Source: Mucilaginibacter sp. dw_454 (lineage in GTDB: Bacteria; Bacteroidota; Bacteroidia; Sphingobacteriales; Sphingobacteriaceae). From it: a stretch of DNA of 64,000 bases. Below the pieces are notes generated by a model. It did not search any database and was not told where the DNA came from. It saw only the letters and a program-made list of their open reading frames with translations. The stretch covers positions 1 through 64,000 of the forward strand of contig NZ_JAAVVB010000009.1 of the NCBI RefSeq assembly GCF_018449775.1. The letters are read 5' to 3'. Positions 24,278 through 32,318 of this stretch are shown here, one piece after another; position 1 is the stretch's first letter; each line of letters starts with the position of its first letter. The position numbers and the translations under genes were made by a program.

Positions 24278-24697
24278 TTAAACCCGCTCAAAAGCAGAGA
24301 AAAAGAAACGGCCTTCTATCTCAGCATTTTCGTCAGAGTCTGATCCATGTACCGCATTTGCATCAATTGATTTTGCAAACAGGTTACGGATAGTTCCCGG
24401 CTCGGCTTTAGATGGGTCTGTAGCGCCAATTAGTTTACGGAAATCTTCGATGGCGTTTTCTTTTTCAAGAATTGCTGCCACTATCGGTCCTGATGACATA
24501 AAAGCAACCAGGTCTTTATAGAAACCACGCTCTTGGTGCACTGCATAAAATTCGCCCGCCTTTTCAGCACTTAAAGAGGTTAGTTTTAAAGCAACTAATT
24601 TAAAGCCGCTTTTGGTAATCTTATCCAAAATTGCGCCGATGTGTCCGTTGGCAACGGCATCGGGTTTAATCATTGTAAAAGTTCTGTTACTTGCCAT
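24278..24697 (-). CDS. ndk: Nucleoside-diphosphate kinase
   Basis: 139 aa. Exchanges gamma-phosphates among NTPs through a phospho-histidine. The active-site block NAVHGSDS (His about residue 116) and the N-terminal RTFTMIKPDAV are classical. Length normal. Divergent from the DHH phosphoesterase gene; promoter identified at 24770-24800. Confidence 0.97.
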   Translation of the reverse strand: MASNRTFTMIKPDAVANGHIGAILDKITKSGFKLVALKLTSLSAEKAGEFYAVHQERGFYKDLVAFMSSGPIVAAILEKENAIEDFRKLIGATDPSKAEPGTIRNLFAKSIDANAVHGSDSDENAEIEGRFFFSAFERV

Positions 24698-24769
24698 TTG
24701 TATATTTGATTTTGGGCATTACCTTTCATGAATCGAGGTAACAAATTGCCCGCTTTGTGAATATTTCTG

Positions 24770-24800
24770 CAAAAGTAGGTTTTTACTGCCATACAGTAAA
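24770..24800 (-). promoter_or_regulatory. ndk promoter with overlapping dyad
   Basis: Minus strand TTTA (24800-24797), 19-nt spacer and TACTTTTG (24777-24770) fit the -33/-7 pattern with one mismatch. A perfect dyad TTTACTG-N5-CAGTAAA (24782-24800) covers the spacer and -33 box and could be an operator. Confidence 0.55.
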
Positions 24801-24841
24801 GCTTTTTTAATTTATTGTTAAGGCTTTAGCATTTATTTGCC

Positions 24842-24849
24842 TAGCTTTG
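24842..24849 (+). promoter_or_regulatory. Promoter (-7) of the DHH gene
   Basis: TAGCTTTG matches TAnnTTTG. It covers the alternative TTG start at 24847, supporting the ATG at 24871 as the real start. Confidence 0.5.
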
Positions 24850-24870
24850 CAGCTCTTTTTTAAAAATAGA

Positions 24871-25881
24871 ATGTTAGATATAACTTCGCTTAAAAACCTG
24901 TTAGCCAAGCCTCAAAAAATAGTCATTACCACGCACCATAAACCGGATGGCGATGCTATGGGCTCGTCATTAGGCTTATACAATTACCTGATCCAGCAGG
25001 GGCACCACACTACGGTGATCACACCCACTGATTATCCCGACTTTTTAAGCTGGATGCCCGGTAATGCCGAGGTTATTATTTACACCGAACAAACAGAACA
25101 AGCTAAAGCTTTAATAGCCGATGCCGATATAGTTTTTTGCCTTGATTTTAATAACCTGAGCCGCATCAATGAAATGGGCGAAGAGGTTAGAGCGTCAAAA
25201 GCTTATAAGATCATGATCGATCATCATCTCGAACCTGAAGATTTTGATGATTTCAGACATTGGGACATTAATGCTTGTGCTGCCGCGCAACTGGTATATA
25301 CTTTTATTGTTGATGTACTTGACAATAAAAAGCTAATTAATAAAGACGTGGCAACCTGCTTGTATACTGGTATCATGACAGATTCCGGATCTTTCAGACT
25401 GCCTAACACAACCTCGGCTGTGCACCGGGTAGTTGCCGATTTGATTGATGCCGGTGCGGTAAACTATCGCATACATGAATTGGTTTACAATAGTGCGTCA
25501 GAGAATCGTTTGCGTTTCCTGGGACACTGTTTATCAAATTGCCTGGAAGTGCTGCCCGAGTTTAATACCGCAATTATTGTAGTAAGCAAACAAGATTTGG
25601 AAAAATATCACGTTAATACCGGCGATACTGAAGGTGTTGTAAACTATGCTTTATCAATGGCAAGCATCCGTTTGGCGGCATTTATTGTTGAAAGGCCCGG
25701 TATGGTGAAACTTTCGTTACGATCAAAAGGCGATTTTCCTGCAAATGAGATTTGTAAATTGTATTTTAGCGGCGGCGGCCACAGAAATGCAGCCGGCGGA
25801 CAATCGCCTTTAAGTTTGCAAGAGGTTGTAAATCAATTTAAACTAATATTACCCGAATACAAAAAACTGTTAATTCAATAA
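24871..25881 (+). CDS. DHH family phosphoesterase (NrnA-like)
   Basis: 336 aa from ATG 24871. DHH domain (about 1-185) with HHKPDGDAMGSS (metal ligands), a DIVFCLDFNNLSR block and the family DHH as IDHHLEPEDFDD; C-terminal DHHA1 domain ends with the FSGGGHRNAAGG substrate motif. Members degrade nanoRNA or cleave pAp / cyclic di-nucleotide products; which of these applies here is unknown. 6 nt upstream of the first FKBP gene. Confidence 0.92.
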   Translation: MLDITSLKNLLAKPQKIVITTHHKPDGDAMGSSLGLYNYLIQQGHHTTVITPTDYPDFLSWMPGNAEVIIYTEQTEQAKALIADADIVFCLDFNNLSRINEMGEEVRASKAYKIMIDHHLEPEDFDDFRHWDINACAAAQLVYTFIVDVLDNKKLINKDVATCLYTGIMTDSGSFRLPNTTSAVHRVVADLIDAGAVNYRIHELVYNSASENRLRFLGHCLSNCLEVLPEFNTAIIVVSKQDLEKYHVNTGDTEGVVNYALSMASIRLAAFIVERPGMVKLSLRSKGDFPANEICKLYFSGGGHRNAAGGQSPLSLQEVVNQFKLILPEYKKLLIQ

Positions 25882-25887
25882 TAAAAA

Positions 25888-26850
25888 ATGAAAAAAAATC
25901 TGATGTTTTTAGCACTTGCGGCAGTTGGGCTGGCAAGTTGTAATGGTGGATACAAGAAGGGAGATAACGGGTTGTTATATAATATATACACCGATAAATC
26001 CGGACCTAAAATAAAAGTTGGCGACTTTTTGACTGCCAACCTGATTATTAAAAATGATGCCGATTCGGTATTGATGAGCACTTATGATCAAGGCCGTCCA
26101 AGCCCGTTATTGTTGCCAAAAGCAAGCTCTCCAGGCGATATTTTTAGTGCTATAACACTATTTGCAGAAGGCGATAGTGCATCAGTTAAAATTTTGGCTG
26201 ATAGTGTATTTAAAAGAGGAGCTAAACCTCCGGGCTTCAAAGGCAAATATTTAAACTATACTATCAAGATAGAAAAAGTGATACCTAAAGGTAAATTGAC
26301 CGATCAGGCATTTAACGAAGAGATCACTAAGTATATGAAAGGCCTGGCAGACGTTCAAAAAAATGCAGAGCCTGCTAAAATTCAAAAATATCTTGACGAC
26401 AATAAACTTAAAGTAAACAAAACCGATTCAGGTTTATACTATGTAATTACTCAACCGGGTCAGGGTCCGCTTATTGCAGCTAATGATACGGCTGTTATTA
26501 ACTATGTTGGCAGACAGTTGAATGGCAAAGTATTTGATACCAGCATCAAAGCCGAAGGTATTAAAGCAAAATTGAGCAGTTTAGATCAACGCCCGTTCAA
26601 ACCTATTCCGGTTGTTATCGGCCAGAAAAAAGTTATCGAAGGTTGGGACACAGGCTTGCGTTTATTAAACAAGGGTGCAAAAGCAACTTTCATCATCCCT
26701 TCAAAATTAGCATACGGTGCAATGGGTGCCGGTCCAATTGCTCCATACACACCAATTGTGTTTGATCTGGAAGTTGTTGACGTTATTCATCCAAAACCAG
26801 GTTCATTGGCACCTGCGCCGCCAACGGCTCAGTTACCGGCTAAAAAGTAA
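25888..26850 (+). CDS. FKBP-type peptidyl-prolyl isomerase, lipoprotein (1 of 2)
   Basis: 320 aa with lipoprotein signal (GLASC, cysteine about 18). A degenerate N-terminal FKBP-like domain (about 25-135) and an active-looking C-terminal FKBP domain (about 195-305; VINYVGRQLNGKVFDTS, KKVIEGWDTGLRLLNKGAKATFIIPSKLAYG). The two-domain layout resembles gliding/secretion-associated GldI-type isomerases. Catalyses proline isomerisation in the envelope. Tandem paralogue follows after a terminator; the DHH gene precedes by 6 nt. Confidence 0.92.
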   Translation: MKKNLMFLALAAVGLASCNGGYKKGDNGLLYNIYTDKSGPKIKVGDFLTANLIIKNDADSVLMSTYDQGRPSPLLLPKASSPGDIFSAITLFAEGDSASVKILADSVFKRGAKPPGFKGKYLNYTIKIEKVIPKGKLTDQAFNEEITKYMKGLADVQKNAEPAKIQKYLDDNKLKVNKTDSGLYYVITQPGQGPLIAANDTAVINYVGRQLNGKVFDTSIKAEGIKAKLSSLDQRPFKPIPVVIGQKKVIEGWDTGLRLLNKGAKATFIIPSKLAYGAMGAGPIAPYTPIVFDLEVVDVIHPKPGSLAPAPPTAQLPAKK

Positions 26851-26868
26851 TCATTAACACTTTAATAT

Positions 26869-26898
26869 AGCCTTCCTTATTCGTAAGGAAGGCTTTTT
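26869..26898 (+). terminator. Terminator between the two FKBP genes
   Basis: AGCCTTCCTTA (26869-26879) pairs with TAAGGAAGGCT (26884-26894), followed by T's. The second FKBP gene starts 8 nt later, so read-through or a separate promoter is needed. Confidence 0.85.
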
Positions 26899-26905
26899 GT
26901 TGAAT

Positions 26906-27892
26906 ATGAAAAAATATCTTTTATTGCTGCTGATAGGCAGCTCTTTCCTTACTGCTTGTGCGCAAGATCAGTTTCAGCGTACATCAAAAGGCACGATGTA
27001 TAAAAACTTTACTAATAATACCGGCGACCGTATTAAGGTTGGTGATATTGTTACCATTAACGCTATACAGAAAACAGACAAAGACTCTATCCTTTACAGC
27101 AGCTACAAAGGCGCTCCTATAAAAGTGCAGGTACAGGCAGAGGGTGATATGATGGATGTGCTGCCTTTGCTAACGCTTAAGGATAGTGCCATGATCAAAG
27201 TGCCTACAGATAGCTTGTTTAAAGATCCACATGCTCAACGCCCTGCTTTTTTCCCTAAGGGTAGTAGTTTGATTATACTGCTGCATGTTGAAAAAATACA
27301 GTCTTTGCAAGAAGCAATGGCCGAACGCGAAGCTGATGCTGCAAAAAAGCAGGCCGATGAAGTAACCTTGGTTGATAAATATGTAGCCGACCATAAGCTA
27401 ACAGTTATAACTACCGCCTCAGGGCTTAAGTATAAAGTAGTTCAGGCAGGCATCAAGCCTAAGCCCATAGCCGGCGATTCTGTTTATGTAAACTATGTAG
27501 GCCACACGCTTGAAGGTAAAATATTCGATACCAGCTATGAGCAGGTTGCCAAATCTGCAGGGTTACAGCAAATAGGCCGTGAGTATGAGCCGTTAAAGTT
27601 TGTATTGGGGCAGCAAGGGATTATTCCAGGCTGGCAAGAAGGTATTTTATTATTAAATGAGGGTAGCAAGGCTACGCTGATTATTCCATCAAAACTGGCT
27701 TATGGCGATAAGGCCGCTGGTCCGGATATTCCGCCTTACAGCACGCTGGTGTTTGATATTGAACTGGTAAAAGTGGTTCGAAGCAAAGCCGCCGCACCGG
27801 CCGCAGCTACTAAGAAGCCTGCAGCTAAAAGAACAACAAAGAAAAAGACAACGACTAAAAAGACCACCGTTGCCACCAAAAAGCAACAATAA
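26906..27892 (+). CDS. FKBP-type peptidyl-prolyl isomerase, lipoprotein (2 of 2)
   Basis: 328 aa from ATG 26906 (in-frame TTG codons at 26897/26900 lie in the terminator tail). Lipoprotein signal FLTAC. Same architecture as its upstream paralogue: N-terminal degenerate domain and C-terminal FKBP (VYVNYVGHTLEGKIFDTS, GWQEGILLLNEGSKATLIIPSKLAYG). It differs by a C-terminal tail of about 35 residues made almost only of Ala, Lys and Thr, resembling histone H1-like tails. The tail may bind acidic polymers or simply be an exposed linker. Confidence 0.92.
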   Translation: MKKYLLLLLIGSSFLTACAQDQFQRTSKGTMYKNFTNNTGDRIKVGDIVTINAIQKTDKDSILYSSYKGAPIKVQVQAEGDMMDVLPLLTLKDSAMIKVPTDSLFKDPHAQRPAFFPKGSSLIILLHVEKIQSLQEAMAEREADAAKKQADEVTLVDKYVADHKLTVITTASGLKYKVVQAGIKPKPIAGDSVYVNYVGHTLEGKIFDTSYEQVAKSAGLQQIGREYEPLKFVLGQQGIIPGWQEGILLLNEGSKATLIIPSKLAYGDKAAGPDIPPYSTLVFDIELVKVVRSKAAAPAAATKKPAAKRTTKKKTTTKKTTVATKKQQ

Positions 27893-27897
27893 AGGAA

Positions 27898-27929
27898 AAG
27901 CCTTTCGATTAATACCGAAAGGCTTTTTT
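27898..27929 (+). terminator. Terminator after second FKBP gene
   Basis: AAGCCTTTCG (27898-27907) pairs with CGAAAGGCTT (27916-27925), followed by T's. The T-run merges into a TAATTTTG -7-like element (27929-27936) just before the tatD start. Confidence 0.85.
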
Positions 27930-27940
27930 AATTTTGCAGC

Positions 27941-28708
27941 ATGATTTTAACGGATACTCATACTCACCTCTATTATCAGCAAGACGATCAAAAGCGGGTC
28001 GAACTTATACAGCGCTGCCTGGATAATGAGGTAAGCCGGCTTTTTCTGCCTAACGTAGACGCCGCCTCAGTTCCGCAGGTTTTCGGGTTAGTAAAGGAGT
28101 ATCCGGGTATGTGTTACCCGATGTTGGGGATGCACCCCTGCTCGGTAAAAGAGGGCTGGGAAGCTGAGCTGGCCGTCATCCGCGACAGCAAAAAAGACCA
28201 CACCATCTATGCCATTGGAGAGATAGGTATTGACTTGTACTGGGACAAAACCACGCTTGATATGCAGGTACAGGCTTTCCGTGATCAGATCAATTGGGCC
28301 AAGTCATTAAAACTGCCTATAGTGATCCATTGCCGTGAAGCGTTTAATGAGGTTTTTGAGGTATTGGAGCAAGAGAACGATGACGATCTGCATGGCATCT
28401 TCCATTGCTTTACCGGTAATGCAGAAGAGGGCCAACATGCTATTGACCTTGGGTTTGCGTTGGGAATTGGCGGCGTGGTAACTTATAAAAACGGCGGACT
28501 GGACAAAATTTTACCTCAATTTGATTTAAGCCATATCGTTTTAGAAACGGATTCTCCGTATCTTTCGCCCGTTCCGCACAGGGGGAAACCCAATGAAAGT
28601 TCTTATTTGATCTATGTTGCTCAAAAAGTAGCAGAAATATATCAAACTGATATACAGACCGTAGCCAATATAACAACCGCCAATTCCAAAGCAATATTTG
28701 GTGTGTGA
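27941..28708 (+). CDS. TatD family DNase
   Basis: 255 aa TIM-barrel metal-dependent nuclease of the TatD/YcfH family. Metal ligands in DTHTHL (about 5-10), a Glu in GEIGIDLYWD (about 93-102), His in VIHCREA and FHCFTG, and Asp in ETDSPYL near residue 205. Length normal. Acts on DNA ends, in repair or turnover; some members deaminate or hydrolyse other substrates. Followed by asparaginase after 32 nt. Confidence 0.92.
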   Translation: MILTDTHTHLYYQQDDQKRVELIQRCLDNEVSRLFLPNVDAASVPQVFGLVKEYPGMCYPMLGMHPCSVKEGWEAELAVIRDSKKDHTIYAIGEIGIDLYWDKTTLDMQVQAFRDQINWAKSLKLPIVIHCREAFNEVFEVLEQENDDDLHGIFHCFTGNAEEGQHAIDLGFALGIGGVVTYKNGGLDKILPQFDLSHIVLETDSPYLSPVPHRGKPNESSYLIYVAQKVAEIYQTDIQTVANITTANSKAIFGV

Positions 28709-28740
28709 CGAATGATTTAACATAGTGTAATCCCGAATTA

Positions 28741-29760
28741 ATGAGCCAGATACTCATCATTTATACCGGTGGTACAATTGGCATGATGACCGATCCTGTA
28801 ACCAAGGTGCTCAAGCCCATCAACTTTGAGCAGATCATGGATAATGTACCAGAATTAGAGAAGCTTAACTGCAAGATCAAGGTGCATTCGTTCGAAGAGA
28901 TCATCGACTCATCAAACATGAACCCGGAGATCTGGAGCGAGCTGGCTGGTTTAATCGAAGCCAATTATGACGATGTGGACGGCTTCGTGATCCTGCATGG
29001 ATCAGACACCATGGCCTACACCGCCTCTGCCTTAAGCTTTATGTTGGAAAACCTGGGTAAACCCGTGATCTTTACCGGCTCGCAATTGCCTATCAGCGCT
29101 ATCCGTACTGATGCGAAGGAAAACCTGATGACCGCCATTGAGATAGCCAATGCTAAAAAGAACGACCGTGCACGCGTTCCCGAGGTTTGTATCTACTTTG
29201 ATTATAAGCTATTCAGAGGCAACCGCTCATTTAAATATAACTCATCTAAGTTCGAGGCGTTCCGGTCGCCTAACTGCCCTATACTGGCCGAGTCTGGCGT
29301 GCATTTGCGCTTTAGTGCGAATGATATTCGCCAACCTGCCGATGCACCCCTGATCTTGCACAAGAACCTGGTTAACGAGGTTGCCGTATTGAAGCTTTAC
29401 CCGGGCATTAGCCCTACGGTGGTAGCTGCCATACTGAATGCCGACGTTCGCGGTATTGTGATGGAGACCTTTGGCGCCGGCAATACCACTACCGACCAAT
29501 GGTTTATAGACCTGCTTAAAGGCGCTGTCGACAGTGGTAAAGTGATCCTCGATATCTCGCAATGTAAGGTAGGCACCGTTGAACTGGGCCGCTACGAAAC
29601 CAGCAAGCAACTCAAAGACATTGGCGTAGCTAACGGCTATGATATGACCTTCGAGGCCGCAGTTACCAAAATGATGTACCTGCTTGGCCAGCTAGACGAC
29701 CCTAAAGAAGTGAAACGCTTATTAGAGGTTGATCTGCGGGGTGAGCTGACGGTGTCGTAG
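28741..29760 (+). CDS. ansA: Type I (cytoplasmic) L-asparaginase
   Basis: 339 aa. Hydrolyses asparagine to aspartate and ammonia. First catalytic Thr in YTGGTIGMM (about 7-15), second catalytic segment LHGSDTMAYTASAL (about 83-96) and the ligand-binding FTGSQLPI loop are intact. No signal peptide, matching the type I cytosolic class. It is the last gene before the left repeat array; an ATTTTGTTTCACT word follows the stop. Confidence 0.94.
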   Translation: MSQILIIYTGGTIGMMTDPVTKVLKPINFEQIMDNVPELEKLNCKIKVHSFEEIIDSSNMNPEIWSELAGLIEANYDDVDGFVILHGSDTMAYTASALSFMLENLGKPVIFTGSQLPISAIRTDAKENLMTAIEIANAKKNDRARVPEVCIYFDYKLFRGNRSFKYNSSKFEAFRSPNCPILAESGVHLRFSANDIRQPADAPLILHKNLVNEVAVLKLYPGISPTVVAAILNADVRGIVMETFGAGNTTTDQWFIDLLKGAVDSGKVILDISQCKVGTVELGRYETSKQLKDIGVANGYDMTFEAAVTKMMYLLGQLDDPKEVKRLLEVDLRGELTVS

Positions 29761-29810
29761 TCGCTGTATTTTGTTTCACTTGTGATTTTGACACCACTCA
29801 CTTAACACCC

Positions 29811-30149
29811 CGTCATCGTGAGCGAGGAACGAGCGTGACGATCTCTGGCTCGGTTATTTACATCCATACATCCAACAACACTCCGCTCCATCATTGCGAA
29901 CTAAACACCCACCACGTCATCGCGAACCAGGAACGAGCGTAACGATCTCTGTACGCCTTGCAATCGGTATTTCCCCACCCCGTCATCGCGAACCAGGAAC
30001 GAGCGTAACGATCTCTGTACGCCTTGCAATCGGTATTTCCCCACCCCGTCATAGCGAACGAGGTACGAGTGTGGCGATCTCTATACGCCCTGCAATCGGT
30101 ATTTTCCCCGCCCCGTCATCGTGAGCGAGGTACGAGCGTGACGATCTCT
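29811..30149 (+). repeat. Left tandem array of REP half-palindromes
   Basis: Core of about 35 bp (CGTCATCGCGAACGAGG-type start, ending ACGATCTCT) repeated at 29915, 29981, 30047 and 30114 with periods 66, 66 and 67 bp, plus a separate copy at 29811-29846 and a degenerate piece near 29892. The linker (GTACGCCTTGCAATCGG...) is nearly constant between units. The last core ends 14 bp from the GIY-YIG stop codon. Confidence 0.9.
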
Positions 30150-30163
30150 GTAAGCCCTGTAAT

Positions 30164-30469
30164 TTACTCCTGCTCGATATCTTTGTACAGATCTTCCCAC
30201 TGAGGATTAAACTGGGTTATTAAACTACTTTTATAATCCCTATTTCTTCCTTTTAACGATTTTTCGGCTGCTATTGCTTCCTCAATATGAGGATAAAAGC
30301 AATAATAAACCAACCTGTCGCAGTTGTATCGGGCGGTAAAGCTTTTGGGGTAAACTTTGTTTTTATGCTCCCAAATCCTCTTCCGAATATCGGCGGTAAC
30401 GCCAATATATAAAACCGTGCGAGTTTTGTTAGTTACGATGTAAACGCATCCGCCCCGTTGAAATACCAT
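30164..30469 (-). CDS. GIY-YIG nuclease domain protein
   Basis: 101 aa from ATG 30469. Single-domain GIY-YIG endonuclease of the YhbQ/UPF0213-like group: CVYIVT (VYI in place of GIY, residues 8-13), YIGVT (21-25), Arg29, His35, catalytic Glu69 (AIAAEKSLKGRNRDYK) and Asn88 (TQFNPQWEDLY). No DNA-binding domain is attached. An open reading frame continues upstream to 31006, but that part is the translated 75-bp repeat array and is probably not protein. The gene is bracketed by inverted arrays 14 bp and 17 bp away. It may process or mobilise these repeats; this is inference. Confidence 0.88.
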   Translation of the reverse strand: MVFQRGGCVYIVTNKTRTVLYIGVTADIRKRIWEHKNKVYPKSFTARYNCDRLVYYCFYPHIEEAIAAEKSLKGRNRDYKSSLITQFNPQWEDLYKDIEQE

Positions 30470-30486
30470 TCTGCAAAATAGAAAAT

Positions 30487-31140
30487 TTATCGCTTTTAAA
30501 GAGATCGCCACGCTCGTACCTCGCTCGCGATGACGTGGTGGGGAGCGGCGTTTGCAGTTACTTATCGCTTTTAAAGAGATCGCCACGCTCGTACCTCGTT
30601 CGCGATGACGTGGTGGAGAGTGGCGTTTGCAGTTACTTATCGCTTTTAAAGAGATCGCCACGCTCGTACCTCGCTCGCGATGACGTGGTGGGGAGCGGCG
30701 TTTGCAGTTACTTATCGCTTTTAAAGAGATCGCCACGCTCGTTCCTCGCTCGCGATGATGTGGTGGGGAGCGGCGTTTGCAGTTACTTATCGCTTTTAAA
30801 GAGATCGCCACGCTCGTACCTCGCTCGCGATGACGTGGTAGGGAGAGGCGTTTGCAATTACTTATCGCTTTTAAAGAGATCGCCACGCTCGTTCCTCGCT
30901 CGCGATGACGTGGTGGAGAGCGGCGTTTGCAGTTACTTATCGCTTTTAAAGAGATCGTTACGCTCGTACCTCGCTCACGATGACTTGGTAAGGAGGGGCG
31001 TTGCAATTACTTATCGCTTTTAAAGAGATCGCCACGCTCGTTCCTCGCTCGCGATGACGTGGTGGAGAGCGGCGTTTGCAGTTACTTATCGCTTTTAAAG
31101 AGATCGCCACGCTCATACCTCGCTCACGATGACGTGGTAG
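30487..31140 (-). repeat. Right tandem array, nine 75-bp units
   Basis: Units begin at 30487, 30562, 30637, 30712, 30787, 30862, 30937, 31011 and 31086. The period is 75 bp throughout except one 74-bp unit (30937-31010); the last unit is cut short. Each holds the same ~35-bp core as the left array but inverted (AGAGATCGCCACGCTCG...CGCGATGAC) and a constant 40-bp linker (GTGGTGGGGAGCGGCGTTTGCAGTTACTTATCGCTTTTAA-like). Units differ by scattered substitutions. Confidence 0.92.
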
Positions 31141-31143
31141 CAA

Positions 31144-31169
31144 ATGTAGAGACGCAATATTTTGTGTCT
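31144..31169. repeat. Half-copy of the GTAGAGACGCAA palindrome
   Basis: ATGTAGAGACGCAATATTTTGTGTCT, at the outer edge of the right array, matches one arm of the palindrome at 55804-55872. A different repeat family from the array core. Confidence 0.65.
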
Positions 31170-31184
31170 TGAGATAGATGCCCC

Positions 31185-32093
31185 TCACCCCCTAAACGCC
31201 ACCGGCGCCACGCTCGTTTGTTTCTTAAAGAAATTAGAGAAATGGGCAATATCATCAAAGCCCAGCGTGTAAGAAATCTCGGCTATGTTCCAGTTGGTTT
31301 GTTTGAGCAGGATCTTGGCTTCCTGGATAACGCGGTTGGCAATGATCTGCGTGGTGGTATTGCCGGTAACTTCTTTTAATACTTTGTTGAGGTGATTGAC
31401 GTGCACGGCAAGGAGGTCGGCATAGTCTTTTGCGGTACGCAGTTTTAGCCGCTGGTGCTGCGACTCGACAGGAAACTGCCTTTCCAGTAGCTCGACAAAT
31501 AAAGACGAGATCCGCTCTGAAGCATTATGGGCCGACTCCATTACTGATACCGGCTGCAGTTTCTGGCCGTAATGGATCAGCTCCAAGACCAGGTTACGCA
31601 GCAGGTCGTATTTAAAGCGATAGTCGGACGAGATCTCGCGGTGCATTTTTTTGAAAATGTATTCTATTTCCTCTACTTCAGTCGGGGTTAATTGAAATAC
31701 CGGTACCTGCCCCGATTGAAAAATAGGCAGATCATCCAAATCGACACCGCTTTTGCCCTGCGCCAGGAAATCGGCAGTAAAAATGCAGAACATGCCGGTT
31801 TGGTTACCATCTTCGGGAATCCAGTGGTAAGGTATTTTTGGGGTAGCAAAAAGCAGGGCGCTTTCCGGTATGTCGATCGTTTTATCGGCATACTCTGCCC
31901 TGCTTTTTCCTCTTATCCAGCTTATTTTATAATACTCGCGGCGGCTGTATGGCATCTCGCGCGCACCTGTCTTTTTGTCAAACAGTGTCTCGGTAACAAA
32001 CACATTAAAATGCCCTATCTCTTTGGCTATGCCATCGGGTAGCGGAGCCGAGCTTTCTTCGTAAAACTCGTTTAATGAGGTCTTACCAATCAT
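31185..32093 (-). CDS. AraC family transcriptional regulator
   Basis: 302 aa. N-terminal ligand/cupin-like domain (about 1-180) and C-terminal pair of helix-turn-helix motifs (about 205-300; DYADLLAVHVNHLNKVLKEVTG and IAEISYTLGFDDIAHFSNFFKKQTSVAP). The effector is unknown. An SDR gene lies upstream on the same strand. Three direct repeats at 21-bp phasing (32119-32170) just upstream of the start look like its own operators. Confidence 0.92.
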   Translation of the reverse strand: MIGKTSLNEFYEESSAPLPDGIAKEIGHFNVFVTETLFDKKTGAREMPYSRREYYKISWIRGKSRAEYADKTIDIPESALLFATPKIPYHWIPEDGNQTGMFCIFTADFLAQGKSGVDLDDLPIFQSGQVPVFQLTPTEVEEIEYIFKKMHREISSDYRFKYDLLRNLVLELIHYGQKLQPVSVMESAHNASERISSLFVELLERQFPVESQHQRLKLRTAKDYADLLAVHVNHLNKVLKEVTGNTTTQIIANRVIQEAKILLKQTNWNIAEISYTLGFDDIAHFSNFFKKQTSVAPVAFRG

Positions 32094-32118
32094 ATTATTG
32101 ATTACACTAATTGTTTTT

Positions 32119-32170
32119 AAATGCTTTTACTGCTTAAATAAATGTTTTTTGCTGCTTATTAAATGCTTTT
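32119..32170. promoter_or_regulatory. Three 21-bp-phased direct repeats, AraC-type operator
   Basis: AAATGCTTTT (32119-32128), AAATGTTTTT (32140-32149) and AAATGCTTTT (32161-32170) recur exactly every 21 bp, two helical turns. A weaker fourth (TAATGCC) begins near 32181. AraC-family proteins typically bind direct repeats with this spacing. The first copy is 26 bp from the AraC-family start codon. Confidence 0.6.
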
Positions 32171-32318
32171 ATATTGATTTTAATGCCTGATTTTATGTGT
32201 TGTATTTGCATAAATCAATCAATGAATTCAAAATTAAAATTAGCAAATTTAATCGATCAACACAACCTGATCAGTTAAATCAAATTACAATCGGTGAAAC
32301 CAGTTTGATGAAATTATA

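Noticed and set aside
29894..31140. CRISPR-like arrays
   Set aside because: The units are regularly spaced, but the linkers are nearly identical to each other rather than unique, the core is a half-palindrome found elsewhere in intergenic regions, and there are no cas genes.
30470..31188. Repeat-encoded proteins (long minus-strand reading frame to 31006 and 30958-31188; plus-strand frame 30535-31023; 29894-30124)
   Set aside because: They exist because 75 and 66 are multiples of three; both strands are open at once, composition is atypical (RHRERGTS-type), and a 74-bp unit breaks the frame. I kept only the GIY-YIG domain from 30469.
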